Shown piece after piece: positions 26,986-36,484 of a DNA stretch of 64,000 nt. The position numbers were made by a program, and so were the translations under genes. The notes under the pieces are model-generated. The model was not told the origin of the DNA, did no database searches, and worked only from the letters and a program-made list of their open reading frames with translations. Positions within the stretch are counted from its first letter, which is position 1. The number at the start of each line of letters is the position of its first letter. This stretch comes from Tropicimonas sp. IMCC34011 (GTDB lineage: Bacteria; Pseudomonadota; Alphaproteobacteria; Rhodobacterales; Rhodobacteraceae): the NCBI RefSeq assembly GCF_003390865.1, contig NZ_QMEJ01000003.1:310001-374000 (forward strand), given 5' to 3'.

Positions 26986-27888
26986 ATGCGTCTAACCCAC
27001 AGACAACTTGAGGCTTTTCGCGCCGTGATGGAAACAGGCAGCGTGACCGAGGCGGCTCGACAGATCCATGTTACGCAGCCCGCTACCAGTCGATTGCTCG
27101 CCGATCTCGAAGGCACGATCGGGTATGCGCTTTTTAAGCGAGAGAAAAAGAGGCTCGTTCCGACCCCAGAAGCGCGTGCCCTGTTCGAAGAGGTGCAGCG
27201 GTCCTATGTCGGATTGGAGACCATTGCCCAATCAGCGCGGGAGATCGGGACGCATCGGCGCGGATCCCTGCATATTGTCTCGCTGCCGGCGATGGCGATG
27301 AATTTCCTGCCCCGGATTATCGACCGGTTCTGCGCGGAACGACCGGACATATCCGTCGCGCTGCACATCGCAAGTTCACAAAGCGTCATCGCGTCCGTCG
27401 CGACGCAGCAGTATGATCTCGGCTTCTCCGAAGCCGACACAAGGCAGCGTGGCGTCTCGGCCGAACTCCTGCTTCAGTCCGCACTGGTGGCCGCGATCCC
27501 GAAAGGGCACAGGCTGTGCGATCGCAAGGTCCTCGTCCCCAGTGATTTCGAAGGCGAAGCGTTTATCCTCACTGCTACCAACAGTTCGGCCGGGAACCGG
27601 ATCACGTCTATCTTCGCCTCTGAAAACGTTAAGGCGCGCACCCAGATCAGCACACAGCTGTCATATGCGGTTGGGCAATTTGTCGTTCAGGGCACCGGGC
27701 TGGCCCTGATCGACCCGATCACAGCGGCTGAATTGCAGCGGCAAGGCCAGATCGAAGTTCGGCCTTTCGAACCCTCTCTGGCCTATCGTTACTTCGTGAT
27801 GTCCCCGACCGTCAGGCCGAGGTCCGGTTTGTCGGAAGTTTTTCTGTCACTGGTCCGCGAAGAGGTCGAGGCACTGGTGACATCCTGA
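26986..27888 (+). CDS. LysR-family regulator of the importer/oxidase operon
   Basis: LysR-type activator, 300 aa. N-terminal winged HTH at residues 1-60 with TGSVTEAARQIHVTQPATSR; C-terminal periplasmic-binding-like effector domain. ATG at 26986 is preferred over 26941 because AGGTGAG lies just before it and the protein then begins MRLTHRQLEAF, the normal LysR start. Divergent from the binding-protein gene, whose operon it probably controls; opine catabolic operons are typically run by LysR activators (OccR, NocR). Converges on the flavoenzyme gene with only 12 bases between stops. Confidence 0.85.
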   Translation: MRLTHRQLEAFRAVMETGSVTEAARQIHVTQPATSRLLADLEGTIGYALFKREKKRLVPTPEARALFEEVQRSYVGLETIAQSAREIGTHRRGSLHIVSLPAMAMNFLPRIIDRFCAERPDISVALHIASSQSVIASVATQQYDLGFSEADTRQRGVSAELLLQSALVAAIPKGHRLCDRKVLVPSDFEGEAFILTATNSSAGNRITSIFASENVKARTQISTQLSYAVGQFVVQGTGLALIDPITAAELQRQGQIEVRPFEPSLAYRYFVMSPTVRPRSGLSEVFLSLVREEVEALVTS

Positions 27889-27900
27889 CGTCGACTCATT

Positions 27901-29229
27901 TCAGATTGGTTTTCTGAGCCGGTCGAGCCGATCGCGGAGGGCATAGTACCGTGTCAGGGTCCTCGCTGCGAAAGGCGCGAAACTTCGGAAGGGAACGACC
28001 GGGAACTCGATGTCGTCGAGTGGTGTGGCGCTTCCGGGCTGACCCGTCATCTTCCGCACGAGCTTGTCGGCGAAATAGAGCGAGCGGGTTACGCCGGAGC
28101 CGCAGTATCCGCCGATCAGCCAGAGACCGTCGTCCTGGGCAATGTGTGGGGAGTGATCGGTGGTGTAGGCGATCTTTCCATGCCAGACGTGCTGGAAATC
28201 GTCAGCAATGAGATCGGGAAACAGCCGGCCGACAGCCGCTGCAATCTGTGCCCTCTGCACATCAGGCGGCGCCGACTTGCTTGCGATGCGCCCGCCGAAG
28301 ATGAAACGCGTGTGATCGGGCGACGGACGGGACCAGATGAAGATGCGGCCGCTTTCGCCGTGCATTTGGAGACCTGGAGACATTGCTCGGACCCGCTCCT
28401 CTCCCAAATGGCGCGTCGCGCTGACGGCCACGTCGATGGGAACGATCCGCCTGTGAAGCTCGGCCATGCGGCTGTCCGAATATCCGTTCGTTGCGATCAC
28501 CACCTGCCGTGCGCGAAAATCCTCGCCGGGGGTCCGGACGAGGAAGCCCGACGCGTCACGGTGGATTGAAGTGGCGGGCATCTGGGTGAGCAGCGTTGCG
28601 CCGTTAACTTCGGCCCGGGTCGCTAGGGTGTTTGCCAGTTTCTTGGGGTGGAGGCCGCCATCCCTTGGGTACAGAATACCGCCAACATAGGCGCGCGAGC
28701 CTGTATGAAGGTGAATGTCGGAAGGCTGGACGATTTCGTATCTCAGGCCAACCGCAGCCCCGAGGCGTTCGCATTCGCCGATCATCGCATGGTGATCCGC
28801 CTCAGTCCGGGCACCCCGAAACCGGCCAGACATCCGAAGGTCGCAGTCCATGTCCGGTTTGGAAAGCAGATCCTCGCAGTAGTCCACCGCCTCCACGCCC
28901 ATGGCCAGGATCTGACGGGCCTTCGTGTCACCGTAGGCCTTGGTCAGTCCAGCAAGACCAAGGCCGTGAAAGCTTGGTCCGACCATGCCCCCGTTGCGGG
29001 AGGACGCGCCGAAACCGATTCCATGCTGTTCGATTAGCAGAACCGATGCGCCTTGCTCCGCGAGTCCACTGGCGACGGAAAGACCTGAGTACCCACCGCC
29101 GACAATGACGACGTCGTAGGCGGACTTCAGGTCCCTGGGGCGCGGCACATGGTCGGCCACGCCCTCATGCCAGTAGTTGCCACGCATGTCCGCGGCTGCG
29201 GCGCGTGATTCAACCCGGTGGATTGTCAT
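27901..29229 (-). CDS. FAD-dependent oxidoreductase, L-pipecolate oxidase-like (AmaA/PuuB group)
   Basis: DAO-family flavoenzyme, 442 aa. FAD motif VVIVGGGYSGLSVASGLAEQ after a ~38 residue lead, then GFGASSRNGGMVGPSFHGLG, a signature of the OrdL/PuuB/AmaA group; the C-terminus has LIGGYCGSGVTRSLYFADKL. AmaA oxidises L-pipecolate to piperideine-6-carboxylate; PuuB oxidises gamma-glutamylputrescine. Co-directional with, and 18 bases from, the ALDH7-type gene that would act on the resulting semialdehyde, so the pipecolate role is favoured by context. Last gene of the six-gene operon. Confidence 0.75.
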   Translation of the reverse strand: MTIHRVESRAAAADMRGNYWHEGVADHVPRPRDLKSAYDVVIVGGGYSGLSVASGLAEQGASVLLIEQHGIGFGASSRNGGMVGPSFHGLGLAGLTKAYGDTKARQILAMGVEAVDYCEDLLSKPDMDCDLRMSGRFRGARTEADHHAMIGECERLGAAVGLRYEIVQPSDIHLHTGSRAYVGGILYPRDGGLHPKKLANTLATRAEVNGATLLTQMPATSIHRDASGFLVRTPGEDFRARQVVIATNGYSDSRMAELHRRIVPIDVAVSATRHLGEERVRAMSPGLQMHGESGRIFIWSRPSPDHTRFIFGGRIASKSAPPDVQRAQIAAAVGRLFPDLIADDFQHVWHGKIAYTTDHSPHIAQDDGLWLIGGYCGSGVTRSLYFADKLVRKMTGQPGSATPLDDIEFPVVPFRSFAPFAARTLTRYYALRDRLDRLRKPI

Positions 29230-29247
29230 TGATGCGTTCCTGACGCT

Positions 29248-30753
29248 TCAGCCTATGTCGAACCGGACACCTTGGGCGAGCGGTAGTTCAGTCCCGAAAT
29301 TGACTGTGCAGGTCTGACGCCGCATGTATCCCCGCCATGCGTCCGATCCGCTCTCGCGGCCGCCACCCGTCTCCTTTTCGCCACCGAACGCCCCACCGAT
29401 TTCAGCGCCCGAAGGTCCGATATTTACGTTGGCAATGCCACAATCGGAGCCGGCGGCCGACAGGAAGGCCTCAGCTTCGCGCATGTTCAGCGTGAAGATG
29501 CACGACGACAGCCCCTGCGGCACATCGTTCTGAATAGCTAACGCTTCTTCGATGTCATCATATCCCAGCACGTAGAGTATCGGCGCAAATGTCTCGGTGC
29601 GTACGATGTCGCTTTGCTCCGGCATTTCGGCGATAGCCGGTTCAACATAGGCGCCGCCTTGCGGAACGCCGGACGTCACCGTCTTGCCGCCATGCACGGT
29701 TGCGCCCTCGGACTTGGCCTTTTCGAGCGCCGTCATCATCTGGTCGACGGCATTGTGATCGATCAGCGGACCGACCAGCATCTTGCCGTCGCGCGGATCG
29801 CCGATCGGCAGGCTGGAATAGGCCTTGACGAGTTTGGCCACGAGTTCCTCCCGTATCGAGTTGTGGGCGATCACCCGGCGCAGCGACGTGCAGCGCTGGC
29901 CGGCCGTTCCGACGGCCGAAAAGACGATGGCCCGAACCGCCATGTCGAGATCGGCAGACGGCGCGACGATCATCGCATTGTTGCCGCCCAGTTCTAGGAT
30001 CGGACGTCCCCAGCGCGCCATCACCTTCGGACCGACGATCGAGCCCATGCGGGTCGAGCCCGTCGCGGAGATGATCGGCACATCTTCCGACGAGACCATC
30101 GCTTCGCCGATCTCGGCGCCGCCAATGGTCAGCTGGACAAGACCCTCCGGCGCATCGTCGCCGAAACGGTCCAGCGCGCGCTGCATGATCTTCATGGTGG
30201 CCATGGCGGTCAGCGGCGTCTTCTCGGATGGTTTCCAGATCACCGGATCGCCGCAGACGAGCGCCAGCGCCGTATTCCACGACCAGACGGCGACCGGGAA
30301 GTTGAAGGCTGTGATCACACCACAGGGACCGAGCGGATGCCATGTTTCCATCATCCGGTGTCCCGGCCGTTCGGACGCGATGGTCAGACCATAAAGCTGG
30401 CGAGACTGTCCCACCGCGAAGTCGCAGATATCGATCATCTCCTGGACTTCGCCGACGCCTTCCGAAGTGATCTTGCCCGCTTCCAGCGTCACGACCGCGC
30501 CTAGTTCTTCTTTGGACTTCCGTAATTCCTCGCCGAGCAGGCGTACGAGTTCGCCGCGGCGCGGTGCCGGCACCGTCCGCCAGGCGAGAAATGCCTTCTG
30601 CGCTTTAGCGATGACTGCGGGCATATCGGCCGGATCGGTTTCCTTTACGCGCGCCACTTCGACGCCGTCGATGGGGGAGCGCACACCCAGAGTGCCGCCG
30701 GTCAGTTCGGCCTCGCTCAGGCACGCTGCCGCAAGAACGTCTTTATGGGTCAT
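29248..30753 (-). CDS. amaB: ALDH7-type aldehyde dehydrogenase (2-aminoadipate semialdehyde dehydrogenase)
   Basis: NAD-dependent aldehyde dehydrogenase, 501 aa. General base Glu is in LELGGNNAMIVA and the nucleophile Cys in GTAGQRCTSLRR; NAD-site region has GVITAFNFPVAVWSWN. The pattern GQRCTSLRR, ELGGNNA and GGAFGGEKETGGGRESGSD is that of ALDH7 (antiquitin, AmaB, piperideine-6-carboxylate dehydrogenase), which oxidises 2-aminoadipate 6-semialdehyde to 2-aminoadipate in lysine breakdown. Its start overlaps the acyltransferase gene stop by 4 bases. Confidence 0.85.
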   Translation of the reverse strand: MTHKDVLAAACLSEAELTGGTLGVRSPIDGVEVARVKETDPADMPAVIAKAQKAFLAWRTVPAPRRGELVRLLGEELRKSKEELGAVVTLEAGKITSEGVGEVQEMIDICDFAVGQSRQLYGLTIASERPGHRMMETWHPLGPCGVITAFNFPVAVWSWNTALALVCGDPVIWKPSEKTPLTAMATMKIMQRALDRFGDDAPEGLVQLTIGGAEIGEAMVSSEDVPIISATGSTRMGSIVGPKVMARWGRPILELGGNNAMIVAPSADLDMAVRAIVFSAVGTAGQRCTSLRRVIAHNSIREELVAKLVKAYSSLPIGDPRDGKMLVGPLIDHNAVDQMMTALEKAKSEGATVHGGKTVTSGVPQGGAYVEPAIAEMPEQSDIVRTETFAPILYVLGYDDIEEALAIQNDVPQGLSSCIFTLNMREAEAFLSAAGSDCGIANVNIGPSGAEIGGAFGGEKETGGGRESGSDAWRGYMRRQTCTVNFGTELPLAQGVRFDIG

Positions 30754-31793
30754 GATGTTTCTCCTTTTAATACGGTTTGGCGCTGTTCCTGCATGCCCAT
30801 GGCAACCAGCAGCGGCGTTTTGTTCTGTCGGGCCTTGAAATCATCCTTGCTGCTCATGCCGTGCCAGCCGGCCAGGATCAGCGACTGGGCGACGGCGCCA
30901 CCCAGCGTCGTGCCCGGGCCGGTGATGATGAACAGGTCTGGCGCGAACTCGCGCGCCGCGATGGCCATGGCTTTGGTGAAATCATAGGTTTCGGTGACCT
31001 GCGCGCCGAGCGTGTAGTCGCGCAGGGCCTGCGTATCGCTCGCCTTTGGCCACCAGATCGCGCCACGTCCGTCGATCAGCGGTAAGTCGGGTTGCCCAAA
31101 CAGCGCCGGGGGCAGTTGTTCGCGGCCCTCTGCCGCCACCGGCGCCTGCAGAGCGGTGTGGAAGGCGGCGTGGTTGCCGAGCCGCATCGGGAACCGTTCC
31201 TGCACCGGCTCGACTGCGGTTTCGAAGGCGGCAAGCCCGGCCTCGTTGCCGGCCAATACCAGCATGCCGCCGAGGTCGATCGACAGAGCGAGCGCATGAT
31301 CCGCCCGCCCGGCGATGTCGTCGACCAGCGCCAAAAGCTTCGCACGGTTCTCTGGATTCGGCCGCCAGTCCTCGCAGACAAAGGGGTAGATCAACTGCCC
31401 GCCGATCAACGCGTCCTGCATCAGCACGCCCATGGTGTTGGCAACGCGGAAGCCGTTCTGCGGGGATAGGGCGCCGCCGCAGGCAAGCGCCGAGTACCAG
31501 CCCATGGAATTGCCGGTAACCGCCACGATCTCTACCTGCTCGCGATCGATCGACAGGAAGTCGCCCAATGTCGCGGCATAGATCAGCGCCGACGCATTAT
31601 CGCCCCGCGTATGAGTCGATAGCGAGAAGCGCGACGCGCCATCCAGTTCGCCGAGCGTCGGCTGCCCCTTGGCGGACCGTTGCGCATCGAAATCAGCCAA
31701 AAGAGTGCTGTCGGGGAAGTGTTTGGCCAGATAGCCCAGCTCGGCTTTGTTATACGTTCCTCGACCGGGACAGATGACCACCGCCGTTTTCAT
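30750..31793 (-). CDS. FabD-like acyltransferase in a 2-oxoacid catabolic operon
   Basis: A 347 aa protein of the malonyl-CoA:ACP transacylase fold. The nucleophile elbow is TGNSMGWYSALACGG (GxSxG with Ser) and the general base His lies in GNHAAFHTALQAP, so it looks catalytically intact. It is encoded, with 4-base overlaps on both sides, between the fused E1 gene and the ALDH7 gene, with no acyl carrier protein, ketosynthase or E2 nearby. Its acyl donor and acceptor are unknown; transfer of a glutaryl or related acyl group to CoA or to a carrier is an attractive but untested idea. Not the housekeeping fabD, which sits with fabG/acpP elsewhere. Confidence 0.75.
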   Translation of the reverse strand: MKTAVVICPGRGTYNKAELGYLAKHFPDSTLLADFDAQRSAKGQPTLGELDGASRFSLSTHTRGDNASALIYAATLGDFLSIDREQVEIVAVTGNSMGWYSALACGGALSPQNGFRVANTMGVLMQDALIGGQLIYPFVCEDWRPNPENRAKLLALVDDIAGRADHALALSIDLGGMLVLAGNEAGLAAFETAVEPVQERFPMRLGNHAAFHTALQAPVAAEGREQLPPALFGQPDLPLIDGRGAIWWPKASDTQALRDYTLGAQVTETYDFTKAMAIAAREFAPDLFIITGPGTTLGGAVAQSLILAGWHGMSSKDDFKARQNKTPLLVAMGMQEQRQTVLKGETS

Positions 31794-33979
31794 GCTGTGC
31801 CCTTCGCCAGTTTCCGAGCCGCGGCCACGATGCCGTCCGTCGATGGCATGGTGGCGGCATAGGCGGGCCCGGTTGCGATGAAACTGTCCTCGGCACTCAG
31901 GCGCGCATGCGGCAAATCCGTACGCTCCGTCAGAAGCGCGATCAGTGCTTCGGCCAGTCCGCCGGTGCGCCGGGTCTCGTCGACGATCAGCACTTTCCGG
32001 CAGTCCGACACGGTCTCCAGGATGGCATCCTCGGGCAGCGGCGACAGCCAGCGAATGTCGATCACGCGCGTCGCGATCCCCTCCGCCTCCAGCCGCTTCT
32101 GCGCCTGTCGCGACAGGTAGGCGCCATTGCCGAACGTCACGATGGCCACATCCGTGCCGTCACCATGCTGCCCGACTTCGCCGAAACCGATGCGTTCCGA
32201 CGGTTCGGGGTAGGGTGTCATCCACCCGCCATCGCCGGCTTCATGCAGGTCGCGCATCGAATAAAGGGCAATCGGCTCCAGGAACACGACGAGGCGCTGT
32301 TCCTCTCGGGCAAGCCGCACGCATTCGCGCAGCATCATCGCGGCATCGGCCCCGTTCGACGGGCAGGCGAGAATGAGGCCCGGAATATCGCGCAGCACGG
32401 CAACCGAATTGTCGTTGTGAAAATGCCCGCCGAACCCCTTCTGGTAACCAAGCCCTGCAATGCGCACGACCATCGGATTCGTGTATTGTCCATTGGAAAA
32501 GAAAGGCAGCGTTGCCGCCTCACCGCGCAGCTGATCCTCAGCATTGTGCAGGTAGGCGAGGAACTGAATTTCCGGGATTGGCAGGAAACCGTTATGGGCG
32601 ATGCCGATACCGAGCCCCAGAATGGACTGTTCGTCGAGCAGGGTGTCGATCACCCGCGACCGGCCGAAACGCGTGACGAGCTTCTGCGTTACGCCATACA
32701 CGCCGCCCTTGCGGCCGACATCCTCACCCATCAGAACAATCTCGCCGTGTTCGAGCATCGCGTCGGTCAGCGCCCAGTTGATCAGGCGCGACATGATCTG
32801 CGGTTGCTCGAGCGCCTTGATTTCGCCGCCAAAAGCGGCCGCCCGCGCCTCCGCCGTCGGGCCGTTGGTCGGCCTGCAGGAGCGCGGTGGCGGAATGAGG
32901 CTCGCCATGACCTCCTCTGCCGTCTTGAGGCGGGGACGGGTCACGGCCTCAGTTGCCACCCGCTCGACGCGCGCATTCGTCTCCTCGTAGATCTCCAGCG
33001 CGCAAGCGGGTGCCATGATCCCCGCTTCGGCGAGCAGGCGCACCGAATGCAGCAAAGGGTCGTTTGCCTCCTCTGCTTCTACCTCCTCGCGGGACATGTA
33101 CGTGGTGGGCATATCCGCTCCGGCATGGCCATAAAGGCGGATTGTACGCATGTGCAGGAAGGCCGGCTTACGCCGCGTGCGCACATAATCGGCAGCCTCC
33201 AGCGCGGCGCGATGCGTGTCGAACATGTCGAGGCCGTCGCAGGAAAAATACTTCAGCCCGGGTCGGTTCGAGAAGGTCGCGCCGATCCAGCCTTTCGGCG
33301 TTTTTGTGGAGATGCCGATGCCATTATCCTCGCAGACGAAGAGCAGCGGCAGCGGCAGGGACTGGTAGGACGTCCATTGCGCCGCGTTGAATGCGCCCTG
33401 CGCCGTAGAATGGTTCGCCGAAGCATCGCCGAAGGAGCACATGATGATCGCATCGTCGGGAAGCGCACGATGTTCGGGCGGATGGCGGCGGGCGAGACCC
33501 AAGGAGTAGGCCGCGCCCACCGCCTTCGGGAGGTGACTTGCAATAGTCGACGTCTGGGGAGGAATGGTCAGGCTCTTCGAGCCCAGCACCTTGTGCCGCC
33601 CTCCCGCGATCGGATCTTCCGAGGAGCAGGCAAACGACAGCAGCATATCCCAGGCGATCGACTGCCCGGGCACCTGGGTCGACCGGTGTATCTGGAAAGC
33701 TGCGTCGCGGTAATGCAGGAAGGCCATGTCGGTGGGCATCAGCGCTGCCGCGACGGCGGCCATGCCCTCATGGCCCGATGAGCCGATCGTGTAAAAGCCC
33801 TGGCCCGCCGCCTGCATTGCCCGGCTCTTGCGGTCGAGCGCGCGAGTGAGACATCCGGAGCGATAAATCAACGCAGCATCGTCATGCGACAACGGCCCGG
33901 CGGGGCTGCGTCCAGCGGGCAAATCCGCTTGAGCGACGCGCTTCAGAAAATTCTCGTGAACGATTGCAGAGCGGTCCAT
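31790..33979 (-). CDS. 2-Oxoacid dehydrogenase E1, alpha and beta subunits fused
   Basis: Thiamine-diphosphate enzyme, 729 aa, with the alpha part first (about residues 1-360) and the beta part after (about 385-729). The alpha part has the ThDP motif FGDASANHSTAQGAFNAAQ ending at the metal ligand Asn in CEDNG; the beta part starts LMGEDVGRKGGVYGVT and includes DETRRTGGLAEALIA. Most resembles branched-chain or pyruvate E1, not the 2-oxoglutarate SucA form. With glutaryl-CoA dehydrogenase and ALDH7 next to it, 2-oxoadipate is the likely substrate (inference). No E2 or E3 gene is in the window. Confidence 0.82.
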   Translation of the reverse strand: MDRSAIVHENFLKRVAQADLPAGRSPAGPLSHDDAALIYRSGCLTRALDRKSRAMQAAGQGFYTIGSSGHEGMAAVAAALMPTDMAFLHYRDAAFQIHRSTQVPGQSIAWDMLLSFACSSEDPIAGGRHKVLGSKSLTIPPQTSTIASHLPKAVGAAYSLGLARRHPPEHRALPDDAIIMCSFGDASANHSTAQGAFNAAQWTSYQSLPLPLLFVCEDNGIGISTKTPKGWIGATFSNRPGLKYFSCDGLDMFDTHRAALEAADYVRTRRKPAFLHMRTIRLYGHAGADMPTTYMSREEVEAEEANDPLLHSVRLLAEAGIMAPACALEIYEETNARVERVATEAVTRPRLKTAEEVMASLIPPPRSCRPTNGPTAEARAAAFGGEIKALEQPQIMSRLINWALTDAMLEHGEIVLMGEDVGRKGGVYGVTQKLVTRFGRSRVIDTLLDEQSILGLGIGIAHNGFLPIPEIQFLAYLHNAEDQLRGEAATLPFFSNGQYTNPMVVRIAGLGYQKGFGGHFHNDNSVAVLRDIPGLILACPSNGADAAMMLRECVRLAREEQRLVVFLEPIALYSMRDLHEAGDGGWMTPYPEPSERIGFGEVGQHGDGTDVAIVTFGNGAYLSRQAQKRLEAEGIATRVIDIRWLSPLPEDAILETVSDCRKVLIVDETRRTGGLAEALIALLTERTDLPHARLSAEDSFIATGPAYAATMPSTDGIVAAARKLAKGTA

Positions 33980-33989
33980 CAGATCAAAC

Positions 33990-35192
33990 TCAGAAAAATG
34001 CCTGAAGGCCCGTCTGCGCCCGGCCCAGAATCAGAGCGTGGACGTCATGGGTGCCTTCATAGGTATTGACCGTCTCGAGATTGGCCATGTGACGGAACAC
34101 CTGGAACTCCCCCGAGATGCCGTTGCCGCCATGCATGTCGCGCGCCATGCGGGCGACATCGAGGGCCTTGCCGCAATTGTTGCGCTTGATGAGAGAAATC
34201 ATTTCGGGCGCGGCATGGCCATCGTCCATCAATCGGCCGACCCGCAGTGCCGCCTGAAGGCCGAGTGCGATCTCAGTCTGCATGTCGGCGAGCTTCTTCT
34301 GGAACAACTGCGTCTGCGCCAGCGGTTTGTTGAACTGCTTGCGATCGAGCCCGTATTGGCGTGACGCATGCCAGCAGAACTCGGCCGCCCCCATCGCACC
34401 CCAGGCGATGCCGTAGCGGGCCCGGTTGAGGCATCCGAACGGGCCTTTCAGACCTTCAACGTCGGGCAGCAGCGCATCCTCGCCAACCTCGACGTTTTCC
34501 ATCACCACTTCGCCTGTAACCGAGGCGCGCAGAGATAGCTTGCCGCCGATCTTCGGCGCGGAAAGCCCCTTCATGCCCTTTTCGAGGACGAACCCGCGGA
34601 TCTTGCCGTCATGGGCCTCCGACTTCGCCCAGACGACGAAGACATCTGCGATGGGAGAATTGGAGATCCACATCTTGGACCCGGACAGCCTGTAACCGCC
34701 ATCGATTTTAGCGGCCCGGGTCTTCATGCCGCCCGGATCGGACCCGGCATCGGGTTCCGTCAGACCGAAACAGCCTATCCATTCGCCGGTCGCGAGTTTC
34801 GGCAGGTATCTCTTCCGCTGCTCCTCCGAGCCATAGGCATGGATCGGATACATGACCAGCGATGACTGCACACTCATCATTGAGCGGTAGCCGCTGTCGA
34901 CGCGCTCGACCTCGCGGGCGACAAGACCGTAGGAGACGTAGCCCGCACCCGCGCCGCCGTATTGTTCGGGCACGGTGAGGCCGAGCAGACCCATCTCGCC
35001 CATCTCGGCAAAGACCGACGGATCGGCCTTTTCCTGCGCATAGGCCTCGAGCACGCGCGGCTGCAGCCGGTCCTGCGCAAAGGCACGCGCGCCATCGCGC
35101 AGCATGCGCTCTTCTTCGGACAGCTGGTCGTCGAGGCGGAACGGGTCCTCCCAGGAAAAAGACGACAGCGAAGGACCATGCCCGTCACTCAT
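33990..35192 (-). CDS. gcdH: Glutaryl-CoA dehydrogenase
   Basis: FAD acyl-CoA dehydrogenase, 400 aa, converting glutaryl-CoA to crotonyl-CoA and CO2. Substrate-loop motif [20 protein letters not shown]; the C-terminus has catalytic Glu within [20 protein letters not shown], which is diagnostic of GcdH among acyl-CoA dehydrogenases. ATG at 35192 overlaps the aminotransferase stop by 4 bases; the longer frame starting 35339 is an arginine-rich extension inside that gene. Final enzyme of the lysine/2-aminoadipate route in this operon. Confidence 0.9.
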   Translation of the reverse strand: MSDGHGPSLSSFSWEDPFRLDDQLSEEERMLRDGARAFAQDRLQPRVLEAYAQEKADPSVFAEMGEMGLLGLTVPEQYGGAGAGYVSYGLVAREVERVDSGYRSMMSVQSSLVMYPIHAYGSEEQRKRYLPKLATGEWIGCFGLTEPDAGSDPGGMKTRAAKIDGGYRLSGSKMWISNSPIADVFVVWAKSEAHDGKIRGFVLEKGMKGLSAPKIGGKLSLRASVTGEVVMENVEVGEDALLPDVEGLKGPFGCLNRARYGIAWGAMGAAEFCWHASRQYGLDRKQFNKPLAQTQLFQKKLADMQTEIALGLQAALRVGRLMDDGHAAPEMISLIKRNNCGKALDVARMARDMHGGNGISGEFQVFRHMANLETVNTYEGTHDVHALILGRAQTGLQAFF

Positions 35193-36385
35193 ATTGAAAT
35201 CCTTTCCAGTGCTTCGCCCATGCGCGAGAGGCCCTTGGTCAATTCGTCTTCGGAGTAGGCGAAAGAAAGTCTTACATGCCCGGGCAATCCAAAAGCGCGG
35301 CCCGGGACGACGGCGACGCCGGCCACGTTCAGCAGCCACGCGCAGAAGTCGGCATCGCTTTCAAACCGACCACCCGCTCCCGTAAGAAGCGCCGCGCAGG
35401 ACGGAAATGCGTAGAACGCACCGTCCGGCGTCGGGCAAGTCAGCCCCGGCATCGCATTCAGGAGCGCCACGACACGATCGCGCCGCGCCCGCAGGTTCTC
35501 CCGGCGCTCCGCCAGCAGAGCGGGATCGCCGGTCAGGGCGGCCAACGCCGCGGCCTGCGCGATCGAGCAGGCGCCAGACGTGATCTGCCCCTGCACCGCA
35601 GCCATGGCCGCGATGAGAGGTTGCGGGCCGACGCCCCAGCCAATGCGCCACCCGGTCATCGCCCACGCCTTGGACGCACCATTGACGATCAGGGTTCGCC
35701 CCCGCAACGACGGGGCCTCCTCAAGAAAAGAGGCAAACGCAGCAAAGCTCAGATGCTGATAAATCTCGTCGGAAATGATCCAGACATGCGGATGACGCTC
35801 AAGCACGGCGACCAGGGCCCGAAGCTCTTCCGCCGTGTAGACGGCACCGGACGGGTTCGACGGCGAATTCAGCATGAGCCATCGGCTGCGCGGCGTGATC
35901 GCCCGCTCCAGCGCCTCAGGCGACAGCTTGAACCCTTCCTCCATCGAGCACGCGATGGTCACGACCTCGCCTCCGCACATCCGGACGATATCGGAATAGG
36001 TCGACCAGTAGGGCGTCGGGATGATCACTTCATCGCCAGGGTCGAGCGTTGCCATCATCGCGTTGGCAAGAACCTGCTTGGCGCCGGTCGATACGATCAC
36101 ATTGCCGGTCTCCACGGCATGAACGGAGGCGATCTCATCGCGTAATTCCCGCGTGCCGGCTGTCGGTGGATACCGGGTCAGCCCGGCCTTCGCTGCAGCA
36201 TGGGCCGCCTCGATCACATGCGGCGGCGTGGGGAAATCCGGCTCGCCCGTAGCGAAGGACACGATGTCCTGGCCTTCAAGGCGCATCGTTGCCGCGCGTT
36301 CGGAAATCCTGACGATTTCCGAGATTTCCAGGGCGTTCACAAGGCGCGCACGCCGGAAGGAGGTTTGTCTGTTCATATTTGTCAC
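35189..36385 (-). CDS. PLP aminotransferase class I (probable 2-aminoadipate aminotransferase)
   Basis: Fold-type I aminotransferase of the aspartate aminotransferase I-gamma group, 398 aa. PLP Lys is in [17 protein letters not shown]; other landmarks are [22 protein letters not shown] and [12 protein letters not shown]. In this operon it most likely transfers the amino group of 2-aminoadipate to 2-oxoglutarate giving 2-oxoadipate, like AmaC/PatA-type enzymes; aspartate or aromatic specificity cannot be excluded. First gene of the operon, divergent from a LysR gene. A second in-frame ATG at 36376 is possible. Confidence 0.8.
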   Translation of the reverse strand: MTNMNRQTSFRRARLVNALEISEIVRISERAATMRLEGQDIVSFATGEPDFPTPPHVIEAAHAAAKAGLTRYPPTAGTRELRDEIASVHAVETGNVIVSTGAKQVLANAMMATLDPGDEVIIPTPYWSTYSDIVRMCGGEVVTIACSMEEGFKLSPEALERAITPRSRWLMLNSPSNPSGAVYTAEELRALVAVLERHPHVWIISDEIYQHLSFAAFASFLEEAPSLRGRTLIVNGASKAWAMTGWRIGWGVGPQPLIAAMAAVQGQITSGACSIAQAAALAALTGDPALLAERRENLRARRDRVVALLNAMPGLTCPTPDGAFYAFPSCAALLTGAGGRFESDADFCAWLLNVAGVAVVPGRAFGLPGHVRLSFAYSEDELTKGLSRMGEALERISI

Positions 36386-36484
36386 GGCTTGCCGCGCCTG
36401 TAGAAATCAGCTGCCGCAAATATAACTAGCTTTTCATGGGAAATGATATTGATATTCATTTCACATTGCTGGACAAAAACTCAC

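Noticed and set aside
31907-33781. 624-codon plus-strand open frame
   Set aside because: Shadow of the fused E1 gene on the minus strand, which has clear ThDP motifs; composition is typical of an antisense frame.
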